Shown here piece by piece: positions 33,173 through 42,074 of a stretch of 64,000 bases of DNA. The notes below the pieces were generated by a model, which ran no database searches, was not told where the DNA came from, and saw nothing but the letters and a program-made list of their open reading frames with translations. The translations under genes were made by a program, and so were the position numbers. The first letter of the stretch is position 1. Each line of letters starts with the position of its first letter. Where the stretch lies: contig DASUHD010000035.1 in the NCBI GenBank assembly GCA_036273675.1, forward strand, positions 62,001 to 126,000. Direction: 5' to 3'. Origin of the DNA: DAHUXT01 sp036273675 (lineage in GTDB: Bacteria; Chloroflexota; Ktedonobacteria; Ktedonobacterales; JADMIN01).

Positions 33173-34003
33173 ATGGAAAACTGGATCTGCGTCACCTGTG
33201 GCGCGCAGTACGCCGCGAGCGAGGAGCCGCCCGCCGAATGCCCGATCTGCCTGGACCAGCGCCAGTATCTTGGGGCAAACGGTCAGCAGTGGACAACACT
33301 AGCGAACATGCAGCGGGAGAATTACCGCAATCTCATCACACAGGAGGAGCCGAGGCTGACGGGGATCGTCACCGAGCCGTCCTTCGCCATCGGCCAGCGG
33401 GCGCTGCTGGTACAGACGAACCAGGGCAACGTGCTGTGGGACTGTATCTCCTATCTTGATGAGGCGACAGCCCAGGCGTTGGAAAAGCTGGGCGGCGTCG
33501 CGGCCATCACCGCCTCGCATCCGCATCTCTACGGCTCGATGATCGACTGGGCCGAGCGTTTCGGCGCCGCCATCTATCTTCACGAGGCGGATCGCCAATG
33601 GGTCATGCGGCCCGACTCGCGCATCACCTTCTGGTCCGGCGAGACGCACGCGCTCCCCGGCGATCTGACGCTGGCGCGGCTGGGCGGCCACTTTCCTGGC
33701 AGCGCCGTGCTGCACTGGCCAGCGGGCGCCGAGGGCAAAGGCGCGCTCCTGACCGGCGACACGATCTACGTGGTGTCCGACCGCGCCTGGGTCAGCTTCA
33801 TGTACAGCTACCCGAACCTCATTCCGCTGCCCGCGCGCAAGATTCGCCATATCCGCGATACGATAGCGCCCTACCGCTTCGACCGGCTCTATGCGGGCTT
33901 CGCCGGGCGCGTGGTCAGCACAGACGCCAGCGCCGCCGTCCAGCGCTCCGCCGAGCGCTACCTCAAGGCCATCGCGGACGGGCTGGAGGGCGACGAGCCA
34001 TGA
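33173..34003 (+). CDS. Zinc-ribbon MBL-fold protein with variant metal motif
   Basis: A 276-residue protein. The N-terminus has a rubredoxin-like zinc ribbon, CVTCGAQY and CPICLDQ (two CxxC), typical of redox or nucleic-acid modules. The metallo-beta-lactamase-like fold follows, but the usual HxHxDH is replaced by SHPHLYG (HxHxYG), and GGHFPGS and LLTGDTIYV serve as later motifs. This variant is, to my knowledge, a recurring subgroup of MBL-fold proteins, so it may still bind a metal with altered ligands. The 3' end nearly meets the convergent lipoprotein gene. Substrate unknown. Confidence 0.75.
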   Translation: MENWICVTCGAQYAASEEPPAECPICLDQRQYLGANGQQWTTLANMQRENYRNLITQEEPRLTGIVTEPSFAIGQRALLVQTNQGNVLWDCISYLDEATAQALEKLGGVAAITASHPHLYGSMIDWAERFGAAIYLHEADRQWVMRPDSRITFWSGETHALPGDLTLARLGGHFPGSAVLHWPAGAEGKGALLTGDTIYVVSDRAWVSFMYSYPNLIPLPARKIRHIRDTIAPYRFDRLYAGFAGRVVSTDASAAVQRSAERYLKAIADGLEGDEP

Positions 34004-34025
34004 CGCAGGCGCCAGCGCGCGTTAA

Positions 34026-34697
34026 CTAACTTTGCCGCAGACGGCTATCCACCTGCGTGGCGCACGCCTGAAGCTGGCTCTGTGTGCCGAGCGCGCCGCC
34101 AGTGAGAGGGCCAAAGGTAAGGCAGTCGTAGAAGAATGGCCCTTCGAGCACGTAGAAGATAGTCGCCGAACCCGTGAATCCCTTATCTGTCGCCGTAAGA
34201 CTGACAAACTCCGCCTGAACGCCGATGCCATCGACAGGCGTCGCCTGGTTTATCGTGATTTTGGTTGAGCCGGAGGACTGAGCTAGCGCAGCCGCTATAT
34301 CAGCCTGGGGAATCGGAACCGGCCCCTTCCAGTCAAAGAAGTAGATGATCAGCGGGATCCTTGTCTGCGATGCGAGATAGTTGCACGAGCCACCATCCTC
34401 GCTATGGTCCGCGACGAGTGATGTTGCCGGGGCTGGTGGCTGGACGATGGTATTGGCCTCGGCCACCGTCATCAGTTGTTGGCAAAGCGCCTGGGTGATG
34501 GGTGGGAGCGCCTTGAGCGTGGCCTTTGCCGTTGGCTGTGCCGTGGTGGCGGTCGCGTTGCCGCTCGCTGGCGTGCCGGATGCGGCGGATGTTCCGCCGG
34601 GGCTGCACGCGGCCACGGAGAAACTGAGGCAGGCGCAGGCGAGTAAGATCAGGATGATGCGATGTCGAGAGTGTTTCATGAGCTTCATAGGATTCAT
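34026..34697 (-). CDS. Putative lipoprotein, DUF3558-like
   Basis: A 223-residue exported protein with a lipoprotein signal: basic MKHSRHR, a hydrophobic core (IILILLACACLSFSV) and the lipobox SVAAC. The mature part starts with a Thr/Ala/Ser-rich linker, then a small globular domain of about 130 residues. It has a cysteine near its start (ALCQQLMTVAEANTIV), another in GSCNYLA, and two more near the end (FYDCLTF and LQACA). This pattern resembles DUF3558-type lipoproteins. A second lipoprotein of like design lies 1 kb away (35695-36291) with a PrmC-like gene between. Confidence 0.65.
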   Translation of the reverse strand: MNPMKLMKHSRHRIILILLACACLSFSVAACSPGGTSAASGTPASGNATATTAQPTAKATLKALPPITQALCQQLMTVAEANTIVQPPAPATSLVADHSEDGGSCNYLASQTRIPLIIYFFDWKGPVPIPQADIAAALAQSSGSTKITINQATPVDGIGVQAEFVSLTATDKGFTGSATIFYVLEGPFFYDCLTFGPLTGGALGTQSQLQACATQVDSRLRQS

Positions 34698-34732
34698 GGC
34701 ACGAGCTACCTTTCAGTCTCGAATATTGCGCG

Positions 34733-35557
34733 TCATGCGCCGTAGGAAGGTGTGCGCGGCAACTGCGCGACGGCCACCAGCGCGCCATCGGCTGGTGGGG
34801 TTGTCCAGACCTGCGCCTCCCCAGCCACGAGGTTGCGCAGTGACTCCATGTGCGCGTCCGCCTGGCTGGCGTCGAGCACGCACATCAATGCTCCGCCGGG
34901 GCGCAGCTTCACGGGCAGTTGCTTGCGCGACTGCCCGTTGAATGGCGGCAGCGCTGGATCGAACTGGCCGCAGACGATCAGGTCCACCGGCTCCGACAGC
35001 GCGTCGAGCGTTTCGCCCTCCACCCAGTGGATGACCAGGTTGAGGAGATAGCGCGCGCCATTGGCCGCCGCCACAGCAAGAATCTGCGGCGAGGCGTCCA
35101 CCGCGTAGATGCGGATGAAGCGCGGCTCGAGCGCCGCCAGCGCCAGAGCGATAGCGCCGCAGCCGGTGCGCAGCTCCGCGGCGATCAACTGATCGGGCGC
35201 TCGGCTCCGCGCCCATTCCAGCGCGGCCTCCACCAACCGCGATGCGCCAGGGAAGGGCAGCGGGCTATCCCACCCAAGTGTGATATCCAGCCCCATGAAC
35301 TCCAGGTGACCGGTGACGTAAGGCATCGGCACGCCACCCGCGCGGCGTGTCACCCAGGCGTGATACCTGCGCGCGTCCGCCTGGCGCATCGCAAACTGTG
35401 GCCGCGACTGGATCTCGGAGACTGGCAGGCCGAGCAGATGTCCCAGTAGCTCGACTGCCTCCTGTTGCGGCGACGGCGAACCTGACTCGGCCAGGATGCG
35501 TTCGGCGCGGGCAAGCTGCGCGCCCCACATTAGTGCGGTGTCTGCCTCGCTGGCCAT
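34733..35557 (-). CDS. PrmC/HemK-like methyltransferase with lost active-site motif
   Basis: A 274-residue protein aligned by eye to PrmC, the release-factor glutamine methyltransferase. The N-terminal helical domain matches (SPQQEAVELLGHLLGLPVSEIQ, YHAWVTRRAGGVPMPYVTGHLEFMGLDITL), then the cofactor region ELRTGCGAIALALAAL. The usual LIPRPETE segment is GWDSPLPFPGASRLV, and the catalytic NPPY (after DLIV) is GQFD. It should not methylate a glutamine by the standard mechanism. It is probably a divergent paralogue; a genuine prmC would be elsewhere. The ATG at 35557 has GGAAGG eight bases upstream. It is flanked by two lipoprotein genes on the same strand. Confidence 0.7.
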   Translation of the reverse strand: MASEADTALMWGAQLARAERILAESGSPSPQQEAVELLGHLLGLPVSEIQSRPQFAMRQADARRYHAWVTRRAGGVPMPYVTGHLEFMGLDITLGWDSPLPFPGASRLVEAALEWARSRAPDQLIAAELRTGCGAIALALAALEPRFIRIYAVDASPQILAVAAANGARYLLNLVIHWVEGETLDALSEPVDLIVCGQFDPALPPFNGQSRKQLPVKLRPGGALMCVLDASQADAHMESLRNLVAGEAQVWTTPPADGALVAVAQLPRTPSYGA

Positions 35558-35694
35558 CACCCCGGCCTTCCTGGTATTGGACAGGCATCACGTGCTCGCG
35601 CTTGTGCTTCCACGAGAACAACAGTCCTGCGCTTCAGAGCTCGCTCACTGATCTGGTGGCAAGCATGCAACCGAAGGTTGGTCCGCACGGCGTG

Positions 35695-36291
35695 TCAAAG
35701 GTGGGCGGCAATTTCTTGCGCGATCTGTTCAGCCCCAGAGAGATAGGCACTCCCGTCGGAGGCGCTGCCGTCCATAAGGATATTGATGACGACGTTGCCC
35801 TTCCGCATATTCAGCTCGAAAGCGTCTGGTGCGCCTTGCTGCGTGCCCCAGAACGCGGCATCACCTATCCCGCTCACAACGGTTTCGCTGTTGTAGACGC
35901 TTTGGTCGCCCAGCTGCACCTTTGCGAAGTACGCCGCTCCGTCGTTAGTAAACAGGTAGGTTATTGCGCCGCCCGCGCCTGGCAGACTTGGAGGCTTGTA
36001 CGTGCAGTTCACCTCCTGAAAGCCACTCACGGTCCCGATGTCAGCGTGCAGCGATCCGACTGGTGCTTTGACAACGGAATAGAACTCCTGAGTTGAGATC
36101 AAGTTGCAGAGACTCGTATCCGCCTTCGTCGTCACTGGCGACTGGGCCGCCTTGGGGGGCTGCGTTCCATCTTGGGCTGTGGTGGCTCCGCCCGGCGAGC
36201 ATGCCGTGAGCGCAGCCACCACTACGCAGAGCAGCCCGGAAGCCAGCGTGAATCTGGGGCGGGTGGAGTTGCGAGGTGGCACGAGCGCCAT
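35695..36291 (-). CDS. Putative lipoprotein, DUF3558-like
   Basis: A 198-residue exported protein. After a basic N-terminus (RNSTRPRF) comes a hydrophobic core (LASGLLCVVVAALTAC) with lipobox LTAC. The mature domain begins with SLCNLISTQEFYSVVKAPVGSL and holds a VNCTYKPP segment, the two-cysteine pattern of DUF3558-like lipoproteins. GAGGG lies upstream of in-frame TTG codons at about 36309-36304, so a slightly longer start is possible; I used ATG 36291. It seems to form a group with the PrmC-like gene and the second lipoprotein. Confidence 0.6.
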   Translation of the reverse strand: MALVPPRNSTRPRFTLASGLLCVVVAALTACSPGGATTAQDGTQPPKAAQSPVTTKADTSLCNLISTQEFYSVVKAPVGSLHADIGTVSGFQEVNCTYKPPSLPGAGGAITYLFTNDGAAYFAKVQLGDQSVYNSETVVSGIGDAAFWGTQQGAPDAFELNMRKGNVVINILMDGSASDGSAYLSGAEQIAQEIAAHL

Positions 36292-36537
36292 TGCGTTTGA
36301 GATCAACAATGCGACACCCTCATTCGTGCGACGTGATTGATCTGTCGTAGGCGCCGCACACGAACATGAACGCTCGTAGGCGACCTGCGTACCTGTCTTC
36401 ATTGAGAACAAGTGTGCCCTGAGCGGTGCAGAGTCTCCAGCGAAAATCCGTAAAACCACTCGTAAGAGTCGGCCGATACGACTGACCCGCCCAGCCCATT
36501 GAACGTGAACAAGATCACGAAAAACGCTGGTCGAAGG
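36292..36537. other. Divergent intergenic region upstream of the STAND gene
   Basis: About 250 bases between the divergent lipoprotein and STAND genes. Apart from the STAND promoter no feature was recognised. Confidence 0.3.
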
Positions 36538-36546
36538 TGCTACAAT
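36538..36546 (+). promoter_or_regulatory. Extended -10 promoter of the STAND gene
   Basis: TGCTACAAT is a TGn-extended -10 ending 39 bases before the ATG at 36586. The transcript would start near 36553. No clear -35 is present. The ATG has GGGAGGAT upstream. Confidence 0.55.
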
Positions 36547-36585
36547 AAGGCTCTACCAACCTGAGCAGCAGCCCGGGAGGATCCC

Positions 36586-39201
36586 ATGGCAGCAATGGAC
36601 GTCTCAGACTTTGCCAGCCTGCTCCGGCGTTATCGGCGTCGGAGCGGACTCACACAGGAAGAGCTTGCCGAGCGCGCGGGCCTGAGCGTGGCGTCGGTGA
36701 GTCTGCTCGAGCGGGGCATTACGCTTGCCCCGCAGCGAGCAACCGTCGGCCTGCTCTGCGACGCGCTCACGCTCGCCCCTGATGAAGCGGCGGCATTTGC
36801 CGCGAAGGCGCGGGTGGGGTATCCGCATGACGACACGAATAATCCCCAACAGCGCGCTGATGGATTCCTTGCTGATGATCTCCCTGTGCCGTTGACCTCG
36901 CTCATTGGGCGCGAACAGGAACAAGCGGCGCTGCTCGATTTGCTTGGGCGCGAGACGACACGGCTCTTGACGCTGACAGGCCCGGCAGGCGTGGGCAAGA
37001 CGCGGCTGGCGCTGGAGATGGCGGCGCGGCTGCGGCGCGAGTGGCAGGGCTGGGATGTTGTCTTCGTGGGACTCATTCCCATCCGCGAACCGGAGCGGGT
37101 CTTACCGGCGATTGCTCAGGCGCTAGATGTGCATGAGAGCGATAGTTTACCTCTGCGCGAGACCCTGATCCAGACGCTCCACGACCGCGAGCTGGCGCTC
37201 GTGCTAGATAACTTCGAGCAGGTGTTGCCAGCCGCGCGCGCCGTGCTGGAACTCCTCATCGCCTGCCCGCGCGTCAAGGCGCTGGTGACAAGTCGCTCAT
37301 CGCTGAACGTGCGTGGCGAGCAGTGTTTTCCGGTGGCGCCGCTTCCCCTCCCCGATGCGGCGCAGCTGGATTCGCTCGATGCCTTGCGCCAGGTTCCGAC
37401 GGTGGCGCTTTTCCTGGATCGCGCGCGTGCGGTTGCGCCAAACTTCGAGATCACGACACGAGAGGATGGGCGCCTGGTGGCTGATATCTGCGCCCGCCTT
37501 GATGGGCTGCCGCTGGCCATCGAGTTGGCGGCGGCGCGCGCGCGAATTTTCGGACTCCAGCAGATGCACGACCGGCTCGCTCAGCAGTCATTTCTTGGCA
37601 TACTCGCGGAAGGCGCCCAGGATCTCGCCGATCATCAGCGGATGATGCGCTCGACCATCGCTTGGAGCTATGACCTGCTCAGCGATGAGGAGCAGCGGCT
37701 CTTTCGCTGGCTGGGCGTGTTTGTGGGCGGAGCGGCCCTTGACGCGACCGAGGCGGTTACCGGCACGCCAGATGAGACGCTCCTTGCCCGCCTCGCGACG
37801 CTAGTTAACGCGAGCCTGATCTACTGCCAGGATACCGGCGGCGTGCGGCGCTATTCGCAACTGGTGACGTTACGCGCCTACGCTCAGGAGCAACTGCGCG
37901 CCGAGGGCGAATGGGACGAGGCGAGGCGGCGACATGCCAACTATTTTGCGGGGCTGGTTGATCTGACGTTCCCCGATCAGGTGGAACAGCCGCAGGCAGT
38001 CATGGCGCGACTGGATATGGAATACGAGAACATACGCGCCGCGCTTGCCTGGGCCTGGGAAACTGGCGAGACCATGTGGGGGCTGCACATGGCGGCGCAC
38101 CTGCGTCGCTTTTGGGCCTCGCATTCCCAATATCTCGAAGGGCTCGACTGGCTCGACCGCTTCATCACCCAGGCTGGGACACCGACACAGCCGAAAGATC
38201 GCGCGACACTTGCCGAGGCGTGGACGGGCGTGCTAATGATCACACACCGGCTGGACCGGCTGGAACGCGCGCGCCAGGCGGGTGAGACGGCCCTCGCGCT
38301 GTGGCGTGAGCTGGGTGACAGAAGCCAGATTGCCTACTCGAAGATGAACCTGGCGAATACGATCACCGCGCTGCATGACTACGAGCGCGCAAAGGCGCTC
38401 TACGAGGAGGCGCTTGCGCTGCACCGCCAGCTAGGGAATCTCAAAGACCAGATCTTCCCGTTGATGAACCTTGGTGGGCTGTACTACGAGATGGGAATGC
38501 CGCGGGAAGCATTGGCCTACTATGAGGAGTCGCTCGCGCTGAGCCGCGAGGTGGGCGAGACAGACTGGGCGCGGGCGCTCACCTGGAATAATATGGGCGA
38601 GGCATACCTCATGCTCGAAGAGCCAGCCCGCGCGATAGAGGTCACCGAACCGAACTACCACCTCTTCACCCGCGAGCATGATATGTATGGCGCCGCAACC
38701 TGCGCCTTCACCTTGGGACGCGCCTACTGGCGCGTGGGCGATGGCGACACCGGGCGCGAGTATCTGAACGAGGCGGAGCGCCTGTTTCGCACGCTGGGTA
38801 ATCCGGCGATGGCGGCGCGAATCCTCTATTTTCGCGCCACATTCGCGCTCGACGCCTACGGTGCGGCGGCGGCGCGCCGGGACCTGGCGCAGGCGCTGGG
38901 TGACCTCTCTGGCCAGGGGCGCGCCAACGAATATATCTGGTGGCTGGCGGAACGCGCGGGGTCGCTTGCCCGCTCCCGTGGCGAGCCGGAGCAAGCCGCG
39001 CGCCTCTATGCCGCCGGAACGAGCCACCGCGACGCGATTCGCGGACCGGTGGAACCAGTCGAGCGTGAGTTGCGCGCGCGCGATCTCGCCTGGCTCCAGG
39101 AGACGATGGACGAAGCGACGCTGGCCTGTGCGCTGAGCGAGGGACAGGCGCTCTCACTTGATGAAGTGGTTGGCTCAGTGAGAGAGGCGCTGGAGGGTTA
39201 A
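36586..39201 (+). CDS. HTH-STAND NTPase-TPR regulator
   Basis: An 871-residue protein with three modules. An XRE-type HTH (residues 8-65: SLLRRYRRRSGLTQEELAERAGLSVASVSLLERG) should bind DNA. A STAND/NB-ARC-like NTPase domain follows: GREQE at 108, Walker A GPAGVGKT (132-139), Walker B LALVLDNFEQV near 205, the TSRSSL sensor and GLPLAIELAAAR. The C-terminal half consists of TPR repeats (ALYEEALALHRQLGNLKDQ; ALAYYEESLALSREVGETDWARALTWNNMGEAY). Proteins with this layout are frequent in Chloroflexota and may be signal-responsive regulators or NLR-like sensors. No effector domain is fused. The target genes are unknown. Confidence 0.9.
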   Translation: MAAMDVSDFASLLRRYRRRSGLTQEELAERAGLSVASVSLLERGITLAPQRATVGLLCDALTLAPDEAAAFAAKARVGYPHDDTNNPQQRADGFLADDLPVPLTSLIGREQEQAALLDLLGRETTRLLTLTGPAGVGKTRLALEMAARLRREWQGWDVVFVGLIPIREPERVLPAIAQALDVHESDSLPLRETLIQTLHDRELALVLDNFEQVLPAARAVLELLIACPRVKALVTSRSSLNVRGEQCFPVAPLPLPDAAQLDSLDALRQVPTVALFLDRARAVAPNFEITTREDGRLVADICARLDGLPLAIELAAARARIFGLQQMHDRLAQQSFLGILAEGAQDLADHQRMMRSTIAWSYDLLSDEEQRLFRWLGVFVGGAALDATEAVTGTPDETLLARLATLVNASLIYCQDTGGVRRYSQLVTLRAYAQEQLRAEGEWDEARRRHANYFAGLVDLTFPDQVEQPQAVMARLDMEYENIRAALAWAWETGETMWGLHMAAHLRRFWASHSQYLEGLDWLDRFITQAGTPTQPKDRATLAEAWTGVLMITHRLDRLERARQAGETALALWRELGDRSQIAYSKMNLANTITALHDYERAKALYEEALALHRQLGNLKDQIFPLMNLGGLYYEMGMPREALAYYEESLALSREVGETDWARALTWNNMGEAYLMLEEPARAIEVTEPNYHLFTREHDMYGAATCAFTLGRAYWRVGDGDTGREYLNEAERLFRTLGNPAMAARILYFRATFALDAYGAAAARRDLAQALGDLSGQGRANEYIWWLAERAGSLARSRGEPEQAARLYAAGTSHRDAIRGPVEPVERELRARDLAWLQETMDEATLACALSEGQALSLDEVVGSVREALEG

Positions 39202-39220
39202 TCCCCTCCCGGCGCGGCGA

Positions 39221-39772
39221 TTATGCCGCCTGGGCGCTCTGCGCCATGTTTCTCAGCCGCCACGCAAGCACCAGCAGTAGTATCCCGAAGATAAGCGCGA
39301 AGATGCCGATGAGCCAGACCAGCGCCAGCGCCCCAGCGCTGGGGAAGAGAAGCAGGAGCAGGCCAAAGATGACCGAGGCTGCGCCACTGAGAATCAGCAG
39401 CCATTCGTTATTGATGCGACGCCGCAACTCGATAGCCTCGAAAATTTCCATGACGCCGGTGATGATTGCCCAGGCGGCGATGAACGCCAGCAGCACGAAG
39501 GTCGTCACGCCGGGCCAGCGGAAGGTGATGATACCAATCAGCACGCCAGCGATGCCCTCGACGAGCAACCAGCCCCAGTTACGGTTGTTCTCGCGCCCGC
39601 GAATCGCCAGGTAAATGGCGACGAGACCATCGATCAGCACGTACGCGCCGAAGAACGCGATCAGCACGATCAGCGTGATGCTCGGCACCACCAGCGCGAG
39701 AATGCCAAAGATGATCGCCAGCAGACCCCGTAGCCCCACCGCCCACCAGTGTCGCGTCAGCAATGTATCCAT
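39221..39772 (-). CDS. HdeD family (DUF308) membrane protein
   Basis: A 183-residue membrane protein with six helices arranged as paired DUF308 repeats. LLTRHWWAVGLRGLLAIIFGILALVVPSITLIVLIAFFGAYVLIDG is the typical first repeat, and NNEWLLILSGAASVIFGLLLLLFPSAGALALVWLIGIFALIFGILLLVLAWRLR the third. HdeD of E. coli is linked to acid resistance, but many homologues are uncharacterised. GAGGGGG lies upstream of the ATG at 39772; a much longer in-frame ORF has no start signal. It converges with the STAND gene, 20 bases apart. Confidence 0.9.
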   Translation of the reverse strand: MDTLLTRHWWAVGLRGLLAIIFGILALVVPSITLIVLIAFFGAYVLIDGLVAIYLAIRGRENNRNWGWLLVEGIAGVLIGIITFRWPGVTTFVLLAFIAAWAIITGVMEIFEAIELRRRINNEWLLILSGAASVIFGLLLLLFPSAGALALVWLIGIFALIFGILLLVLAWRLRNMAQSAQAA

Positions 39773-39900
39773 GCATAGCCCCCTCGCTAAATTGGTAGCT
39801 GTCCTCGCAGCCCGATACTGCTTCAAGTGTACAACAAACGGACTGCATGGTGTCTGCACAGCGTCTGCGAAGTTGTGCTGAGACGAAAGGCTGTACCTGG

Positions 39901-39909
39901 TGCTACAGT
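39901..39909 (+). promoter_or_regulatory. Candidate extended -10 promoter for the alpha/beta hydrolase
   Basis: TGCTACAGT fits a TGn-extended -10. The start site would be near 39916, about 90 bases before the ATG at 40007. Confidence 0.4.
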
Positions 39910-40006
39910 GCAAGTAACACCCATCTTGACGCAGTGGTCGTCTGATGGTCGCATGCCGCGCTACGGCGACGCGCAGCGCTGTGAGTAGAGCCAATGGGAG
40001 GGCAGC

Positions 40007-40810
40007 ATGAATCCAGTACACCAGATCGAGATCGAAGGGCTTCGTATTACCTATCGCCGGAGCGGACAGGGGCCGCCACTTGTCTTGTTGCACGGCATCT
40101 TTGACGACAGCCGCGTGTGGCGCCCGCAGCTTGACGGCCTATCCGATGAATTTACCGTGGTAGCATGGGATGCGCCGGGCTGCGGCCAGTCATCCGACCC
40201 GCCCGAGACGTTCTCCCTCTCCGATTGGGCCGATGTGCTCAACGGATTCATCGCCGCGCTTGGGCTGGAGCGCCCGCATGTGCTTGGGCTATCGCTCGGC
40301 TCGATGTTCGCGCTGGAACTCTACCGCAGACACCCGGCGGTTCCGCGTTCGTTGGCGCTTGCGTCGGCCTATGCCGGGTGGGTAGGCTCACTCTCGCCGG
40401 AGATAGTCGAGCAACGCAAGCAGCGCACGCTGCGCGAAATTGACGCACCGCCAGACCAGTGGATACCCGGCTGGATTCCCGAACTCCTGACATCACACGC
40501 GCCCGCCGGAGCCACCGATGAGGTGATCGCAGTGATGTCTGAGTTTCATCCAGCTGGGGCGCGAACCATGGTGAACATGCTCGCCGATGTAGACCTTCGT
40601 GACATGCTGCCACTGATCGCCGTGCCGACAATGCTGCTCTACGGTAGCGCGGATACCCGCTCGCCACTGACCGTGGCCGAGGATCTGCACGCGCGTATCC
40701 CCGGGTCGCGGCTGGTGGTTATGCCGGGCATCGGCCACCTGAGCAACCTCGACGCGCCGGATCTGTTCAACGTCGAGGTGCGCCGGTTCCTCAAATCGAT
40801 TCCGGACTGA
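40007..40810 (+). CDS. Alpha/beta-fold hydrolase
   Basis: A 267-residue alpha/beta hydrolase. The oxyanion loop is LLHGIFDDSRVW, the nucleophile elbow GLSLGS carries S96, the acid is in YGSADTRSP (near residue 219), and the catalytic His is in GIGHLSNLDAP. The lid region (residues 120-190) is moderately long, with a PPDQWIPGWIPELL segment. Substrate is unclear; the family includes esterases and haloalkane-dehalogenase-like enzymes. Gene is monocistronic on the plus strand and converges with the Vgb-like gene. Confidence 0.88.
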   Translation: MNPVHQIEIEGLRITYRRSGQGPPLVLLHGIFDDSRVWRPQLDGLSDEFTVVAWDAPGCGQSSDPPETFSLSDWADVLNGFIAALGLERPHVLGLSLGSMFALELYRRHPAVPRSLALASAYAGWVGSLSPEIVEQRKQRTLREIDAPPDQWIPGWIPELLTSHAPAGATDEVIAVMSEFHPAGARTMVNMLADVDLRDMLPLIAVPTMLLYGSADTRSPLTVAEDLHARIPGSRLVVMPGIGHLSNLDAPDLFNVEVRRFLKSIPD

Positions 40811-40831
40811 GCAGGCAGGCATAGTCACGCT

Positions 40832-41896
40832 TCAGGATGCGGGCGGGGTGATGCGTCCGATGGCGTGCTCGCCCAGTTCGGTGAACCAGATATTGCCATC
40901 GCTGGCGGCGACGAGAGCGAGCGGACCGCTTGATGGATGCGGTAGCGTATACTCGGTCAGATCGCCGCTGAGCGTCATCCGGGCAATCGCATTGTAGGAA
41001 TTCTCGGTGAACCAGAGATTGCCATCCGGCCCCGGGATGATGTTATACGGGCTGCGCGGCGGTGATGGCGGCAGCGCGATCTTCTTCGCTACGCCTTTTG
41101 TTGACATCTGCCAGATACAGTTGTCGCCGATGTCGGTGATCCAGAGGTTCTTATCTGGCCCCACGGTAATCCCATAGAGGCCGCGACCGATGATCGGCAC
41201 GGCAAGCTCGGTGATCTTGCCGTCATAGGTGATGCGCCCGACGAAATTGCGGTAATTCTCGGTGAACCAGATCGCGCCATCGGGGCCAATCGTCATCTGA
41301 TTAGGGAAGCTCGCCGCCACAGGCAGCGGAAACTCGGTGACCTTGCCTTCCGGGGTAATGCGCCCAATCGCGTTGCTTCCCGGCTCGGTGAACCAGAGAT
41401 TGTTATCCTTGCCCAGCACGATATCCAGCGGACCGCCATTCGACGGCAGCGGGAATTGAGTCATCACACCCGCCGGGGTGATGCGCCCAATGACATTGAA
41501 CCGGGGGACCGTAAACCAGAGGTTGCCATCTGGGCCATTTACGATGGCGTCGGGGATCTGCCCTGGCCCGGGCATCGCATGGGGTGTCAGCACCGTTTTC
41601 ATGGTCAGGCGGCTGACCGTTGGGATATCGAAGGTGTCATCTGGTGAGAAATGGCCGGTGATCCAGAAATTACCATCTGGCCCAATGACGATGTCATAGG
41701 GAAAGCCATCACGGTCGGGTACAGGGTATTCGACGAGCGCAGCGGATTGCACCTGTGTCGTCGCGCCATGCAGATTGATCGTGCCGGTGGGGCCGCGCTG
41801 AAGCGTCGGCTGGTCGCAGGCAGAGAGGGCCAGGGCGAATAGCGCCACACCAAAACAGACAGTTCGTAGCAGTCTGGAACGAACGGCTGGAGACAC
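40832..41896 (-). CDS. Vgb-like (virginiamycin B lyase-like) propeller lipoprotein
   Basis: A 354-residue lipoprotein. The signal (RSRLLRTVCFGVALFALALSAC) ends in lipobox LSAC. The mature protein is a seven-bladed beta-propeller built of repeats such as IVIGPDGNFWITG, IVNGPDGNLWFTV, IVLGKDNNLWFTEPGSNAIGRI, MTIGPDGAIWFTENYRNFVGRI and ITVGPDKNLWITD. This is the Vgb/NHL-like streptogramin-lyase fold, but most such proteins are not antibiotic lyases, and the catalytic His/Glu cannot be assigned with confidence. The TTG at 41926 lacks a site; GTG 41896 has AAAGGAG seven bases upstream and gives a clean signal peptide. Confidence 0.82.
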   Translation of the reverse strand: MSPAVRSRLLRTVCFGVALFALALSACDQPTLQRGPTGTINLHGATTQVQSAALVEYPVPDRDGFPYDIVIGPDGNFWITGHFSPDDTFDIPTVSRLTMKTVLTPHAMPGPGQIPDAIVNGPDGNLWFTVPRFNVIGRITPAGVMTQFPLPSNGGPLDIVLGKDNNLWFTEPGSNAIGRITPEGKVTEFPLPVAASFPNQMTIGPDGAIWFTENYRNFVGRITYDGKITELAVPIIGRGLYGITVGPDKNLWITDIGDNCIWQMSTKGVAKKIALPPSPPRSPYNIIPGPDGNLWFTENSYNAIARMTLSGDLTEYTLPHPSSGPLALVAASDGNIWFTELGEHAIGRITPPAS

Positions 41897-42059
41897 AGAC
41901 ACGCTCCTTTGGCAGCCATCAAGCAAGAGATTCCATGCGCACGGTCGGCTGCATACGAGTATAACCTAACGGGAAAGCAGACGCTTCGAGTATGCGAGCA
42001 TTTTCACCAGAAGACAGCATAATGCGATAGCTCAACGATATCCAGACGATACCCATACG

Positions 42060-42068
42060 TGCTACCAT
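42060..42068 (+). promoter_or_regulatory. Extended -10 promoter placing the start site at ksgA's ATG
   Basis: TGCTACCAT (TGn-TACCAT) ends seven bases before the ksgA ATG, so transcription should start at or next to A of the start codon. There is no Shine-Dalgarno sequence between. The ksgA mRNA may be leaderless. Confidence 0.45.
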
Positions 42069-42074
42069 TAGGTC

